From Pardosa pseudoannulata (taxonomy: Eukaryota; Arthropoda; Arachnida; Araneae; Lycosidae), in NCBI GenBank assembly GCA_032207245.1, contig CM063504.1, forward strand, positions 84,146,344 to 84,210,343: DNA of 64,000 bases, read 5' to 3'. How positions within the stretch are numbered: position 1 is the first letter of the stretch; every line of letters starts with the position of its first letter. Shown here in pieces: positions 10,407-23,684 of the stretch. The position numbers were made by a program, and so were the translations under genes. The notes under the pieces are model-generated. The model did not search any database, was not told the origin of the DNA, and was given only the letters and a program-made list of their open reading frames with translations.

Positions 10407-10620
10407 AAATGCACATAAAAGACCCTCGGAAGCATAAAATTTGTCAGGGTAATTTATACATTTGTCAATTTCACCTTTGACCCAGTGCATGGCATACTTT
10501 TCATAAAACACTGTACTAACTCAAAAAATCGGTTAGAATTTGATTATACTCTCTATTATGAATTCTTAATCATTTTCGGAGTTATTATAATGAATATTAT
10601 TTCATCTTATAGTGTACTTC
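10407..10620. repeat. Repeat R0, copy d
   Basis: Matches 690-900 ('cataaaagaccctcggaag', 'aactcaaaaaatcggttag', 'gaatattatttcatctta'). It directly follows the LTR-2 end, with no Helitron next to it, so R0 also occurs independently of Helitron tails. Confidence 0.75.
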
Positions 10621-11239
10621 TTAGAGTGTACTTCTACACGTTGTCAGTTTTTTAAGAGTCACAATAATATAGTCTTTCATTGCCTTGTATACACAAAATC
10701 TTAACAATGGACATTATTGCTGATGAATATTTACAAGCAATGTTAAGGACATAAATAACTAATGTGAAAATTCAGTATAATTAAATATTGTCTCAATAAC
10801 AAAATATTCTTACGTTAGTACACATTTTCGCCATTGTATTAGTTCATTAAAAATATTTATAACTGTTTCTAAATATCAGCATTAATGCATATAACTATAC
10901 TTCTGCATACTAATATTATGTGTATTTTTACATAGTAATATGTATGTAAAAATATAATTTCCTAATGAAAAATTTAACCAGTACGTAATTTACCAAATGT
11001 AATATTCTAATTAATTTTTAGTAATTTTTAATTTTTTTCCTACTTGATGCTATTTTATAAACATTTACTAATCTCATTTTTAGATGCTTAAACCATCGTA
11101 TTAAAGAAAAACATTTAAGTTTAATAACAAACAAAAATATTCAACTCAAAGTCTAAGCAAACTATCATGTATTTAGTATACATAACACTAATTATCCTTT
11201 ATATAGCAAAACATTGATTGTTGTCCTCTCAACTAACCT
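10621..11239. other. AT-rich, nothing recognised
   Basis: No credible ORF, repeat boundary or RNA gene seen. Confidence 0.5.
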
Positions 11240-12240
11240 AAAGATTTGGTTTATATTGAAATTAATCAAACAAACGAACAATTTTTATATTAATTTTTAA
11301 AAATTGCGGTCATCCTTAAAACTTTTTCTAAAAAGAAATCAAGTTTGAATTCCTGTTTTTGTTCTCAACTTCTCCCAAGAGTATAATTAAATATGTCAAT
11401 TTTTGAAAAATAGCAGCTGAAAATAGTTTCTTAATACAGTTAAAATTATTCTTAGTTAATGAAATCCATACGAAAAAATTCTAACCTGATGAGTATAAGG
11501 TTTTATTCTTTATCTTTTATTTTCTATGATTGAAAATGCATTGAAGATAACGTGTATTTTTTACAAAAGTGATATTTCTTGGTTACAAATATTCATTGCT
11601 GAATAAATTATTTCGGCTTATATTGAAATCCATCAAATTATACGTTTTATACTACTTTTAAAAAAATGCGGTAATCTTGAAAGATATTAATATATTTTTC
11701 AAGATTACCGCATTTTTCAGAGATAGAAACAGAAATCCAGTTTAACTTTCTATTCTTGTTCCTAAACTCTGAGACTATTGAATGTTTCAATTCTTACAAA
11801 ATAGTAGTTAGCCCCAAAGTGAAAGTAACTTTGATAATCCAGTTAAAATTATTTCATAGTTAAGATTAAGAAATATTTTAACTGAAAAAAACATTAGATA
11901 TATTTTTTTAAACCTTCCAACCATCTTTTAACCGTTTATATAAACACAGATTAGAAAACTTGATATCAGGAAGAAAAAAATATATTTATTTTTAATCTTT
12001 CAAGATCTGAAAATCACGGAGTTGCCAGTTCACAAAAGAGAAACAGTTTATAAAAACAATAAAGGAGACGCTACAATAGTTAATGAAATTTACACCAAAA
12101 AAAATCTAACCCAAAGAAAATAAGGTTTCATTCTTTATTTATTTGTATTTTCCATGATTAAAAATGTATAGGAAAACCAACACAAGATATACGTGTATTC
12201 TTTAACAAAATGGCTCATCTTTTCATGGTCACAAATATTA
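11240..12240. repeat. Diverged direct repeat
   Basis: Several blocks recur in the same order: 'tttatattgaaattaatcaa' (about 11250) with 'cttatattgaaatccatcaa' (about 11617); 'aaaattgcggtcatcc' with 'aaaaatgcggtaatctt'; 'ataaggttttattctttat' (about 11495) with 'ataaggtttcattctttat' (about 12120). The offset grows from about 370 to about 620 bases, consistent with insertion in the second copy. Identity is low, so the duplication is old. Confidence 0.55.
11662..11717. repeat. 21-bp perfect inverted repeat
   Basis: Left arm 11662-11682 and right arm 11697-11717 are exact reverse complements over 21 bases (core 'tgcggtaatcttgaaa'); the loop is 14 bases. It sits inside the diverged direct repeat, where the other copy has only one arm ('ttgcggtcatcc'). 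Confidence 0.9.
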
Positions 12241-12551
12241 TTCATCGTCGAGAAAGAGACATTTACGACTTGCAGCAATTGAAAGGTGTAATTTCAGCGA
12301 AATACTCCATCGCCACAAGTCCATATTTAGTCCAAACAACTATCATTATCGGAGACGCGGAAGCGAAGTATATGGTAAAACAGGGAAGCTCCTCCAAATA
12401 CCGCCCTTCTGATTTACACCAAGTCTCTTTACGCCCAACTGCAATTAGCGTCAGGAGGAGACGAGAGGAGTACACCTTTTATTCTCGCCCAGGTGGCAGC
12501 AGCGCGTTATTCAACAAGTGGCTATTGTTTATGTTCGCCAGAATAGTTTAA
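12210..12551 (+). other. 113-codon ORF in a local GC-rich patch, doubtful
   Basis: An ATG-to-stop frame of 113 codons with no internal low-complexity run and locally raised GC. I recognise no domain. The region starts inside the diverged repeat (12120-12240 matches the 11500 region), so the first ~10 codons lie in repeat DNA. No upstream splice or promoter pattern stands out. An overlapping 70-codon minus frame exists. I treat this as unproven; it may be a remnant of a mobile element. Confidence 0.15.
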
Positions 12552-14240
12552 GGTCATTTTCGGTCTGCCTTCTATTCTGACGTACGTTACTATGGAATTT
12601 GTATTGTCAGATTGGGTCGATAATTGCCCATTTCCTGTTTGTATTGCATTTATTTCTGGAAAAAGTTTGACTAGGATTTTATTGAGGAAATAACTCACTA
12701 TTTGTGACTCTTATTGAACTTCCCGAAACGAACACCGTTGTTAGTAAATTAATATATACAATATTTTCAACGTAGTAACGTAGCATAAAATTCATGCTAA
12801 TGAATGGCATTTTAACCTCAGTCGTAGAAGTTTAGCTAGATTGGAGTGCAATGGCCAATTTTTTGTTGAAAGAAAGCTAATTAGAACTCAACCTGCTGCT
12901 TAACCTTTTACATACCAATGTTCGCATATGGGAAATTTAAAATTTAATTGAAAATGCAGTTTTGCTAAAAACACATTGCAATATTATTACAATAAAGTGC
13001 TTGAATTTTTTATGTAATAATCACATTCCAACAAGGCGTCTTCGAAATTGCTCAATTTTTGTTAACGAATAGATCACGCGTAACTCAGAGATCAGGGACA
13101 AGATTTTGAAACAAAACATAATTTTAATATACAGAATAAATTTTCATAACATTTTTCAAAAGACTGGACTCAGAAAGAGCTGAGTTTTGCACCGCGTGTG
13201 CAAAAATGTAAAAAAAGTCTCCTGGGAAACCTAAAAAACAGATGGAAAATCACAAATTTGTACTTAATGTGACACTCAGAATGAGTACGAAACAGGGAGA
13301 TGAGATTTCAGAAATAAAAATTCACGCTCACACTGCCATGGCTTCTTTCTTTGTTGCGAGCTCGGCTGTTTTTGTTTTCCCACCGGTGGCAACGCGAAAA
13401 AGAGTGGAAAAGAAAATAAAGTTGTTGTTGCTGCTGATGTCGAAGTGTAGTCTGTGGTCGAATGTTTCATTCTTTTTGAATTCTAATTTGCTCTCCCAAA
13501 AGACTATTTTTTAGAGAATAGAACATTCTTATTTCCAAAACCCCTCTTTCTTCCCTCTGTCTGACTATGCCCGCTGCCTGACGTCCGTCAGTCGCCTCTC
13601 CCTGGTTGATTAGACGCCACACCACTATTCCGGGATTCAACACTCACATTTGTCATTTAATATGAGCCCCTCACCCAGTATCCTAGCTTCCATCATTAAG
13701 AAATGCCTGTCAGGTTGGGGTCGTGACAAATATCTTTTGTACAGCAGTGTCATTTTCCCAGACTAGCAGACGCTTATATTGTCCTTCCAAGTCACGTGTA
13801 ATTTATGTCATGGAACATGATCCTCGGGATGTCAAGCTAAAAATGAATTCTGGAGCGTACATACACTCATAAAAACAGCTTTTATGGCAGTTTTCATAGA
13901 GCATCATGTAGAAATTCCAAAAATCTAGAAAATCAAACAAGATTCATATAAAAAACATAGACTGATGTTATAAACTTTCACTTTAGTGGTAAAAAAAATT
14001 GATATCTAAATACAGAAGGTGTTTCACTGTTCAAAACTGTATGTATTTCTTTTCTGATATAGCGTAACACGTCACTTTTCTGGAGTGAAAACTTGCCAAA
14101 CCTCCCCCATTTTTTTAAAATTCTTTTTACATTTCTATACATTTTTAAAATAATGTCTACAGCCTTTATAATCTTATCCAAGCAAAATTTAAATGTATGA
14201 GTACTACTTCTTGAAATCCAATTTTAATGTGGCATTAAAC
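12552..14240. other. No gene seen; possible LTR edge near 13728
   Basis: Short overlapping ORFs at 13242-13514 (both strands) show no recognisable features. On the minus strand a TG-type end 'TGTCACGACCCC' starts at 13728, similar in its first bases to the putative LTR start at 18565, and the adjoining 13520-13728 is GC-rich. I could not find a matching other end or target duplication. Confidence 0.3.
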
Positions 14241-14282
14241 AGTTAAAGCCGATTCCGAATGGCTACGAAAGCTCATGCTAGC
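14241..14282 (-). mobile_element. SINE fragment
   Basis: 'ttaaagccgattccgaatgg' and the following bases match the body of the main SINE family in minus orientation. Both ends are missing. Confidence 0.7.
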
Positions 14283-14657
14283 AGTTGGTTCCTAAAGGCA
14301 GTACACTACTTATTCGACCACCATTTCGCTTCAAACTGCAGAACCTCAACAGTACTTAGACCGCATAAGCTTTTTCCTTGGCTTGGATTCCTTGGTTCGT
14401 AAACAAAAGAGTATTCCATTTTTATCATTCATTCAGTATTTACATTGCTTCTAACTTTATGCAAATAGTAAGAAATTTATAAATTTTATGCAATGGAGTA
14501 TTAATATGAATATTGTAAAATTCGCAGTCTGGTTATAAGTAACGAAACATAATTTGTTGTGTGGATAATTTATTCTATACATAACAATATTTTAGTCAAA
14601 CAAGGCAAATTTCAAACGAATTAGTCATTAGATATTTTAAAATTTTACATATAGTGG

Positions 14658-14697
14658 TGGTCTCATTAGCCCTTGTAAAGCAAAACAATAGACCGAA
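14658..14697 (+). mobile_element. SINE fragment
   Basis: 'ggtctcattagcccttgta' to 'gaccg' matches the 3' body of the main SINE family in plus orientation. About 40 bases survive. Confidence 0.6.
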
Positions 14698-17559
14698 GTG
14701 CATCAGACCAATTAACTTCCTACGGACTGTAAGAATCATAATTTTGAAAATTTAAATTCTGAATGACACATATATACACTTTAATTCTGTCTGTAGTTAT
14801 ACTTCTACAAATAAGTTTTCAAGGCAGTTTTTCAATATACTCAGAATTGTAGAAAAATAATTCGATTTAAAAATTGCATCCAAAATTTTTGAACGTTTGA
14901 AACTTTAGATTCTATAAGCCTAACAAAACTTTTATTTTCCTAAGTTTAGTGTACGCAGTGTGACTCAAAGCATGTTAAAAAGCTTTATTACTGATAATTA
15001 TAAATGCATGGAAGCTCAAAAGCGTGAGAGATATCTATGTAGGCTTAAGTGCATGTTCAGGGCCATCTAGTGGGCATACCCGAAACTACTTACATAATTG
15101 CTTTCCTCTTTTTAAATTAAACCGACGTTATACGCTTTGCTTCTGTCATTATTTCGTCTCCTTTTAGGTTTCGCAAGAAATCTTATTGATTTTGACTCAC
15201 TTCTAGATTCTCGGATCGGAAGTGAAATACACACGTTCTGCATATATAATTATTACCTTACAATACTATACTCGCGACAAATGCTTTACTCAACTTTAAA
15301 AAATTATTTCTCATGATAGCATTACTTCCTAAAATGCAAAACATTTCATTTTAGCAAATGAAGTCTTCTAGGAATAGAAAAGGTTAATATATTCTAACAA
15401 TCATTCAAGAAAAAGAATATTCTTAATCTACGAAACTCTAGAAGTTTTATGTCAACATGTACACGTTGAAAAAACAACGTATTCACTCTATGGTTATTTT
15501 CTCATTATAGAAAAACATTATTCACTGATTAAAGGCCTTATCCTACATCAACCTAAACCAAAATAAATTGGTTGAAAAGTTTTCGCTATAACACAAGAAT
15601 TTTTCATGTTCTTTATCGGGAAAAATAATTGAAATTTTGTTTTCTAGACCGCGTACCTAAGTCTTCCTGCATGGAAAGGGGAAGACATCTTTTTCCAGCT
15701 GACGTCACACCTTATTTGTTGTTGAGATCCAAAAACTTTATAGGAGAACTTGATGTCACCCTCTGTTCACGACGAGATTTTCCAAAACTAAGAGTGATTA
15801 GAAAGATGGAGCGAAGAGGTAAAAAACGCTGGAGGAGATGAAGACTTGGCTTGGACCAGGGCCTTTGAATCCTGGGAAGTTGTTGGAGATAATTTGCATT
15901 TTTATATGCCAACTACGGTTTCGAATGTGGAATCATCAGTGATTGTGAAAAGACTCCATGCTTTACCATTTGTGTTATATTTCGTTACGTTTGAAATGTT
16001 ACCTAATTACAAATTATTTTAGCTGTTCGGTTGTTGTCCCTCATGGTACAAGTTGTAAACGTTTGAATTTTTTTCACTCTGACCCGACGAGTTTTAGCAA
16101 CAGATCCCAGTCTAATTATGTTTTCAATTACAAAAAATTTACTTATCAGTTTACACCAAAATACACTTTTTTATATGCTTTTAAAAAGGATGTGTACCGT
16201 AATTTTAAAAATTGAAAAGTGTTGAAAAAGCTGTTAAGGTTTACTGTTGTAAAACATTTCATTTCTGTTGACACGATTTTATTTTATTGGTCTATGTTGT
16301 CAAATCCATTTAAGAATCTCTCTTTCACATTCTGTACCATCCCAATTTTCTGTTCCTATTTGTGGAAGAAAGTAGTGATAACAGAAAATAGAGCAATGCA
16401 ACATTTCTGCACAATAACCATTGTGCAAAATTCGAAGATTTTATGACCTTTTCTTTTAACGCGTGGGAACTGAAACATCTTATGAGTGAAGTCACTCTTG
16501 ATAATTTGGATTTTAGACAGTAGATTGATAGTTCATGATTGATGAGATGCACACAAATAAAGGAAAGGAAAGTGTCAGTTGACATAGAAGAAATTCCGGT
16601 CGTTACCCCTTTCTGCTGTTGGCCAATGGCTTTTATTATTATTTAGGTTTATTTCTGTCCCTAAATCTGACATTCCAGTTTTTTTTCCATAGGAGGAATA
16701 GGTCGTGTATACCTGTGATTTATGGTTGTCAGCTTGATGTTTTAGCTATCTTTGTTTTCAGTTGTAAGTAAAAGTTAAAAGTGTACCTGAATCAACAAAC
16801 TTATATACATACACACATCATACTGCTTATATATAACGCTATGTCTGTTTTCGACTCAGTTGAACTAAAGTAATATGTAACGGAAGTAAGTGTCATATCA
16901 TCTGAGATAAATGTAGATATTATTACTAAATTTGGCAACAAAATTCGGTTGCTAAATCTGGATTCTTGTCAATAAAATGAATGTAATATAAAGGAAAAAG
17001 AATAAAAAAAATACATATTTTTATACGAATATATATTATACTTATTCTTTTTTAGTTCCCGTAGTTTAAAATGATTAGAGTTGATTCAGTTCTCCTTTTC
17101 TATACAGAGTATTAATAGAAAAAAAAAAGATATGGGGCTTCGGAAAGTTTGTTCCCGCCGTGAGCACAGTACTGAATATATGAATGTATGTGTGTGTGTG
17201 TGGGGGGGGGTGATGTAGATGGAATACAACCCATTCTCTCCGACGCAGGCATGAACTGTAACGCTAGTATCAGAAAGGATGACAACCAATACTAGTTCTT
17301 ATTTTTATCCTCAGATGCTGACATTACTCTGCGCTTGGATTAGAACACATCAGAGCTCAGAGGGTAACACAAGCCTAACAGCTAAAACCTATCTAGACAG
17401 CTGAAGAACTGGAAATATTCAGACATCTGAAAACTTAACATGAATTCTACAACTTTAGAGTTGCTCAATTACCAGGTTTTAAAGGTCTGTTTGGGCCGCT
17501 GGAGTATATTCTCGTCCAAGAGCTCTTAAAATTCAAAATTCGGATGATGCCAGCAGGAT
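14698..17559. other. AT-rich, no gene recognised
   Basis: ORFs here (15629-15841, 15958-16215, 16219-16446, 16325-16585) are short, lack recognisable domains and mostly have opposing ORFs of similar size. A (TG)n followed by (G)n is at about 17190-17210. No RNA gene seen. Confidence 0.5.
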
Positions 17560-17740
17560 TTATTCTGTCTGGGTAGGATTCTTTACGATTTTTGTCATGT
17601 AAAATTTGTCCATACGTAAGAACTTCACACAGTGTAGGTCATATCAAAAGGTGACGTAAAGTTTATTATAAAACATCTGAAAACAATTAGACCTTTCTGT
17701 AGTCTCTCAAGGGACTTTACTTATCAAATTTAGAATATGA
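17560..17740 (+). repeat. Dispersed repeat R2, copy 1
   Basis: 'tctgtctgggtaggattctttacgattt...' through 'tttagaatatgacg' aligns with 41405-41610 ('tatctggggtaggatttttta', 'gaggtttattacagaatatc', 'gccgagaaattttac'), with many substitutions. Function unknown. Confidence 0.5.
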
Positions 17741-18399
17741 CGTTATTATTAGATCTTAAAGAATTTTTACATATAACACACACATGTATTACAAATTATT
17801 CTTTACTGATCACACTTGGATACAGCCCAGACATTTTAGTAGTCAGGGCTTGCTTGGTAACAGAACTTTACTACAGTTTTGTCATGGAAGTCAGCTCATT
17901 GGAACTCTAAGACCAAGCTGACAATTATCAAAACTCTTTTATTTTTACCTTAAACTCTGAAAGCTGACACATACGTTAGGTACAGCTTAAAAGTAACCTT
18001 ATGTCTTTCCAGTGTGGTCAAGGAAAACTCATTAGATACCATGCTGCAGTGACTATACAGGTTTTCCAACCAGATGCAAGACAAGGCCCTTTAAAAATGA
18101 TCAGATTAAATTATTTTGTGTATTCACGCCACCCCGCAATGAGAACTAAACTTCATCCATCCACATGACGTTCAAGAATCATGGCGAATTGCGTTCCATT
18201 TGTGCCAACGCCCATGTAGCAAAATCTTGTTTATGTATCTTTCGATAACAACTGATGTAAAACATAGATTTTATACATATGCAGATCCAACATTTTGTGC
18301 AGAATATGTTTAATCGACGGTTACGGAATCTCTGTTCTTCTATATAGTTTTGCGAACACTGTTACTTCTCGTTGATGTCTCGGCAAATATTTGCGAAAC

Positions 18400-18513
18400 T
18401 TTGCACGAAATGAACGAGATCCACACTCAAGGATGGCCTACCACTTTGTGGAGGGGGACAACGTCTCTCGCATCCATGGCCACCAGCTCAAGCCGTACGT
18501 GTCATCTGGGTAG
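18400..18513 (+). pseudogene. Remnant of LTR-retrotransposon integrase C-terminus
   Basis: A plus-strand frame ending at the TAG 18511-18513 contains a stretch ending HGHQLKPYV then SSG-stop. The motif (I/V)H..QLKPY close to a stop is typical of the C-terminal end of Gypsy-type integrases. Upstream the frame is degraded; I could not follow an integrase core or RNase H. About 50 bases downstream a TGTCACGAGCCC start (18565) could be the 3' LTR. There is no initiator codon, so this is a decayed fragment. Confidence 0.45.
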
Positions 18514-18564
18514 TGCTAAATGAGAGACAACCTCAGGGGTATACCTCCTATAGGTATATACGGG

Positions 18565-18930
18565 TGTCACGAGCCCAGGGTTCACCTGAGTGATCTTTCT
18601 CTAGTGTCTTCTGTGGTAGACCAGAACTTGCCTCTGTAGTGCTTGTTCCTTACTGGAGTTGACCATATTAATTCTCGAGCCATGACGGACCTCGCGCAGG
18701 TCAGCTGCAGCTTTATAGCTGTCGTGGTTGCTGTTGTGGCGACTGGTCTTCAGTAATAGCTGCTGTATGGGCGAAAAGCCTGGGTCAGCTTAGGAATTAC
18801 CTTACCACTTTGTTGACTATTCTTCAAATTCCTCGTTCCATCATAACGTCATAACTTCAATATCCCTTTCAATAAAATAAGGTTTTCTGGTGCGTTCAGT
18901 TCATTATCCGTTCGGAACTTTTGCTATGCA
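18565..18930 (+). mobile_element. Putative LTR adjoining integrase remnant
   Basis: Begins TGTCACGAGCCC 51 bases after the stop of the integrase-like fragment, where a 3' LTR would be expected. It is GC-rich for this window and contains AATAAA-like 'caataaaataaggtt' near 18870. The right end is not defined and the preceding tract is not a clean polypurine tract, so this stays tentative. Confidence 0.35.
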
Positions 18931-19910
18931 GTAATTATACATTAACATTCTTGTAGAAAAGTTAAACTATCAACGATCGATCTGTCAATGTAAGCATGTT
19001 GTTGGCACTGAATGACGGATTCAGATCCAACCAGATGATTTACTCATAACCTGATTTACAGAAAATGCTTTAGTATGACGTCAGGATACCCTTTTTGGTT
19101 ACTTTTGGGCACTTTATTAATTAATTTATTTTATATGAAAAAAATACAATACCACTCGTCATATTAACGGAAAAAGAAAAAAATTTTCCGAACTTTATTT
19201 CTATTGTTACGAATTTTTGCACTTTGTACGAATTCACAACGCATCCCCGGTATACATACAGGATTTGAATATTACATGAGTACCTTCAGTACATGTCCTA
19301 GGCACAAATATTTTAGATGGCTTGTATTTTAATTAAAATTATTAAAATTTATATAGTATGATTATTTAAAAATCATATAAATGTGTATATATATTATATA
19401 TATATATATATAACAAGTAGTATAAACAATTCAGGCAATCAGTATTCCCTTTTAATTCCAGATGACATAATGCTGGGCAAAATAACTAAAATGATAAGCA
19501 GGAATAAATAACTTAAATCGATAACTTAAATTGGTTTCGAAAAAGATTAAAATCAAGAATATACTTTGAGAAATTCTTAATTCAAACAGCTCTGACACTG
19601 GGAAATGAAAAAGGTTTTAAGCTTTTGTTTTCTTTAAAACGCTAAATAAAAACAATAATTTTGTTGATATTTTGCATCTTTTTGCTATTAAAACGATAAA
19701 TGTATTTTGACTTATCTTTGTTTTAGATTTCTTTTAATTTCTAATTCAATAAATAACTTTATATTTGTAAATAATGAAGAAACTAGGAACAAAGTAATAT
19801 TTAAAATTTATTTCTAAATTAATGCTATAATTTTTATTTGAACGTGATAATGGTATTAACTAAACTGGGTAGAACTCGATGACCTGAGAATGTATCTCTC
19901 TCACATTTGA
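18931..19910. other. AT-rich; short TA tract
   Basis: No credible gene. A (TA)n run lies at about 19386-19412. Confidence 0.5.
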
Positions 19911-20094
19911 TATATTATTTGATTTGATTTGGAGTGCTACGGTCTACTTTTTGCAACACGAGGGCTAATGAGACCGGGACCTACAGCTTAAAGCCGATTC
20001 CGAACGGCTACGAACATCCATGCCATAGTGGGGTTCGAACCCACGAACTCCGGTACCGACGGCCAGCACCCTAACCAATCGGCCATTGTTCAGC
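19911..20094 (-). mobile_element. tRNA-derived SINE, full length
   Basis: On the minus strand: tRNA-like head with an A-box-like TGGCCGATTGG and B box GGGTTCGAACCC (20031-20042), then a conserved body (ATGGCATGGATGTTCGTAGC, GGTCCCGGTCTCATTAGCCC) and a CCAAA-type tail (plus strand 'gatttgatttgg' at about 19920). A perfect 15-bp target duplication 'ctctctcacatttga' lies at 19896-19910 and 20095-20109. This is the best reference copy of the family in the window. Confidence 0.95.
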
Positions 20095-20269
20095 CTCTCT
20101 CACATTTGAAAGCAGGACTTATTTAGTAATGAGAAGACGAAGCGTGTTCACCGCGTATGCGTTTGAAGATGAATAATTCTTTTTTGATAATTAGTGTTGA
20201 GATGTGTTAATTAATATTATTAGTTTTGATCTATCATCTGTAACGTATTACAATCTATGTCTTTATATA

Positions 20270-20411
20270 CTAGCATACACCAGTCATATGATGGGATCAT
20301 TAAAATATTTCATTTTCCAGAATTGTAAAGTACCCTATGAAGCAGGTAAAAAAATGGTTTGTTTTTTGGCTGAAAATTATCTGGTACATGCTCAATAATT
20401 TATTTATCTTT
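20270..20411 (-). mobile_element. Helitron 3' tail remnant
   Basis: Minus-strand CTAG at 20270-20273, then a decayed palindrome ('cagtcatatgatggg') and about 110 bases of the Helitron tail. The rest of the element is absent; it may have been cut off by the neighbouring Tigger-like sequence. Confidence 0.7.
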
Positions 20412-20439
20412 ACTGACCGCATGTTAGTTGCTAACCTTA

Positions 20440-21341
20440 ATTTATCTTGTTATATTACGGGATAGGATGGCCAGCAGAAGTTTTAATATCTAAACGGCCA
20501 GTTTTTCATGGCACGAATTTTTCGACTCGTAAACCTAATGGTAAAATAAGCTGTATCAGCGGCCACCCGACCCCCTCTAAACGGCCAATAAGTGGGATTG
20601 CCAGTTTCATTTTTCAGGGTCAAGGTCACTAATGAAAAAACACAAGGTCAGGTTTATGGTCGGATATAAGATAAAGGAATAACTTGAGAAGTCCATTCCA
20701 GCCACCACCCCCACTTTCTAAGAAATATTAAATGTGTTATCTCTTTTGTATTCTCCCACACCGTTCAGATAGGGAATCCCTATTGCACTATCCATAGAAA
20801 CTAACGGAGGAACGGACAATCTCAAGCGTTGACGATGTCCTATGGCCTTTGTTTAGAATTCCGATCTGTAAAGTTAAGGAAGAATTGCACAGAAGAATTC
20901 ATTTCATTAGTCGGTCAGTAAACTGAGTTGCAACAATGTCGAAATGCGTATTTCTAAATCTCGAGCACAGCATTGAAGTTCTGCGTGAATATGAGAATAG
21001 CAAATTGACAAGAAAGTTAGCTGAATTATTTAATTGCAGAAGAACGGAAATCAACAAAGTCATTGAAGAAAAGAATTTGACTTTGAAGAAGTACGGAGAA
21101 TACAGAATAAACACAAATTGTAACCTTTTAAAACAAATGCAAAGAAGCATGAAATAAAGTATTATTTTCTCTTTAGATAAGTTTTACATTTCATTTACAT
21201 AAGTAATATATGTCAGACTTATTTATATTGCGCATCGTAGTAAATATCTTATAATAGTAAATAAAACCCATAAGAGCGGCCAACCCCTCTAAGTGGCCAA
21301 ATATTCTCTGTACGGAGGGGTGGCCGCTCAGAGAGGTTTCA

Positions 21342-21344
<3 letters not shown>
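20440..21344 (+). mobile_element. Tigger/pogo-like DNA transposon, internally deleted
   Basis: The right end read inversely is CAGTGAAACCTCTCTGAGCG at 21344, followed by TA, the target of Tc1/mariner-pogo elements. Both subterminal regions contain 'gcggccacc' and 'cggccaa' repeats (about 20455-20590 and 21266-21330). The left terminus is not recognisable, so the left boundary is approximate. Between the ends only an N-terminal DNA-binding fragment remains (20936-21157). With its right end abutting the TA tract, the insertion target and the microsatellite are contiguous. Confidence 0.75.
20936..21157 (+). pseudogene. Tigger-type transposase, N-terminal HTH fragment
   Basis: A 73-residue frame. 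The sequence around ENSKLTRKLAELFNCRRTEI followed by NKVIEE.N has the layout of the CENP-B N-terminal / psq helix-turn-helix of Tigger and pogo transposases (family usually 400-550 residues). The catalytic DDE region and the second DNA-binding domain are missing. An aataaa-like signal directly follows the stop. It could in principle be expressed as a short DNA-binding peptide, but more likely it is the leftover of an internally deleted, non-autonomous transposon. Confidence 0.65.
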
Positions 21345-22932
<1,588 letters not shown>

Positions 22933-22936
22933 ATAC

Positions 22937-23665
22937 TGTTAAGACTCCCCTTTGTCCGAGCACGCGCCAAAACAGCTGATCGGAGTACACCTGTGTACGG
23001 AGTGCAATAGCGTGGAGTAGCAGAGTCTGGTATTTTGGCAATCGGACTGAATAGACGAATACGCCCCTGATGGATCTCGTTAATGAATGCTCGGAAATTC
23101 TGTGAAGGGACAGCCAGCGAATGAGGATTCAGCTAAAATTTATAGCTGTAACTTTATCTGGAGTTCTCAAGTAACTGACTGGGATCTTAACTGACCTCAA
23201 AAATAATTGGCGAAACCGTAACTGCCCCTCAGGTATAAAAAGCCTACAATTTTGCGACTCAGGGCTTTTCGTCATTTCTTTTTTTGTAGGTGTGTTGACG
23301 TCGTGGAGGCTTTCGCCTTTTTTACCAGAGCCAGCTTGCTAGTTCGGGAGATTCGTAAAGTCCGCTCATATAGGAAGCGGCAGAGTCTCGGATACCGAAC
23401 GGGGGGATAAATTGGGTTTGATTACACCCGAAAAAGCCTTCCCACTTGTAAGAGATTATTAAATCTCTTGTTTTTCTTTCGACTGTGATCGTCGTGAGGA
23501 AGTTTTACCGGCAACCATCCTTCGCAGTTCTACATGATTTAGGAATTTACATTCCTTTGTAAATAGCCGTATTAAATCAAGAATAAAAGTAAATTTCCAA
23601 TTTTATCTTTGACTGTCATCTATTATTCACGTTACCTCTCATTTGAGAATATTGAAGGCGTCACA
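22937..23665 (-). mobile_element. Solo LTR, family LTR-2, minus strand
   Basis: On the minus strand it begins TGTGACGCCTTCAAT and ends GTCTTAACA, i.e. TG...CA. It is flanked by ATAC on both sides (22933-22936 and 23666-23669), a 4-bp target duplication. Length 729. It contains 'ctttttatacctg', a possible promoter or terminator region. No internal coding region is attached. It is the longest of three family members here (others 23670-24304 and 9888-10406). Confidence 0.8.
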
Positions 23666-23684
23666 ATACTGTGACGCCTTCAAT
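23651..23684. repeat. 15-bp perfect palindrome at LTR head-to-head junction
   Basis: Arms 23651-23665 and 23670-23684 are exact reverse complements with the 4-base spacer ATAC. They are simply the facing 5' ends of the two opposed LTRs. Confidence 0.9.

Noticed and set aside
12606..13728. Possible LTR pair of ends (TGTCAGATTGGG at 12606 and an inverted TGTCACGACCCC at 13728)
   Set aside because: The flanking bases show no target duplication and the two ends agree only over a few bases.
13978..14181. 67-codon minus ORF, Lys/Ile-rich
   Set aside because: Composition is what AT-rich DNA produces by chance; no motif.
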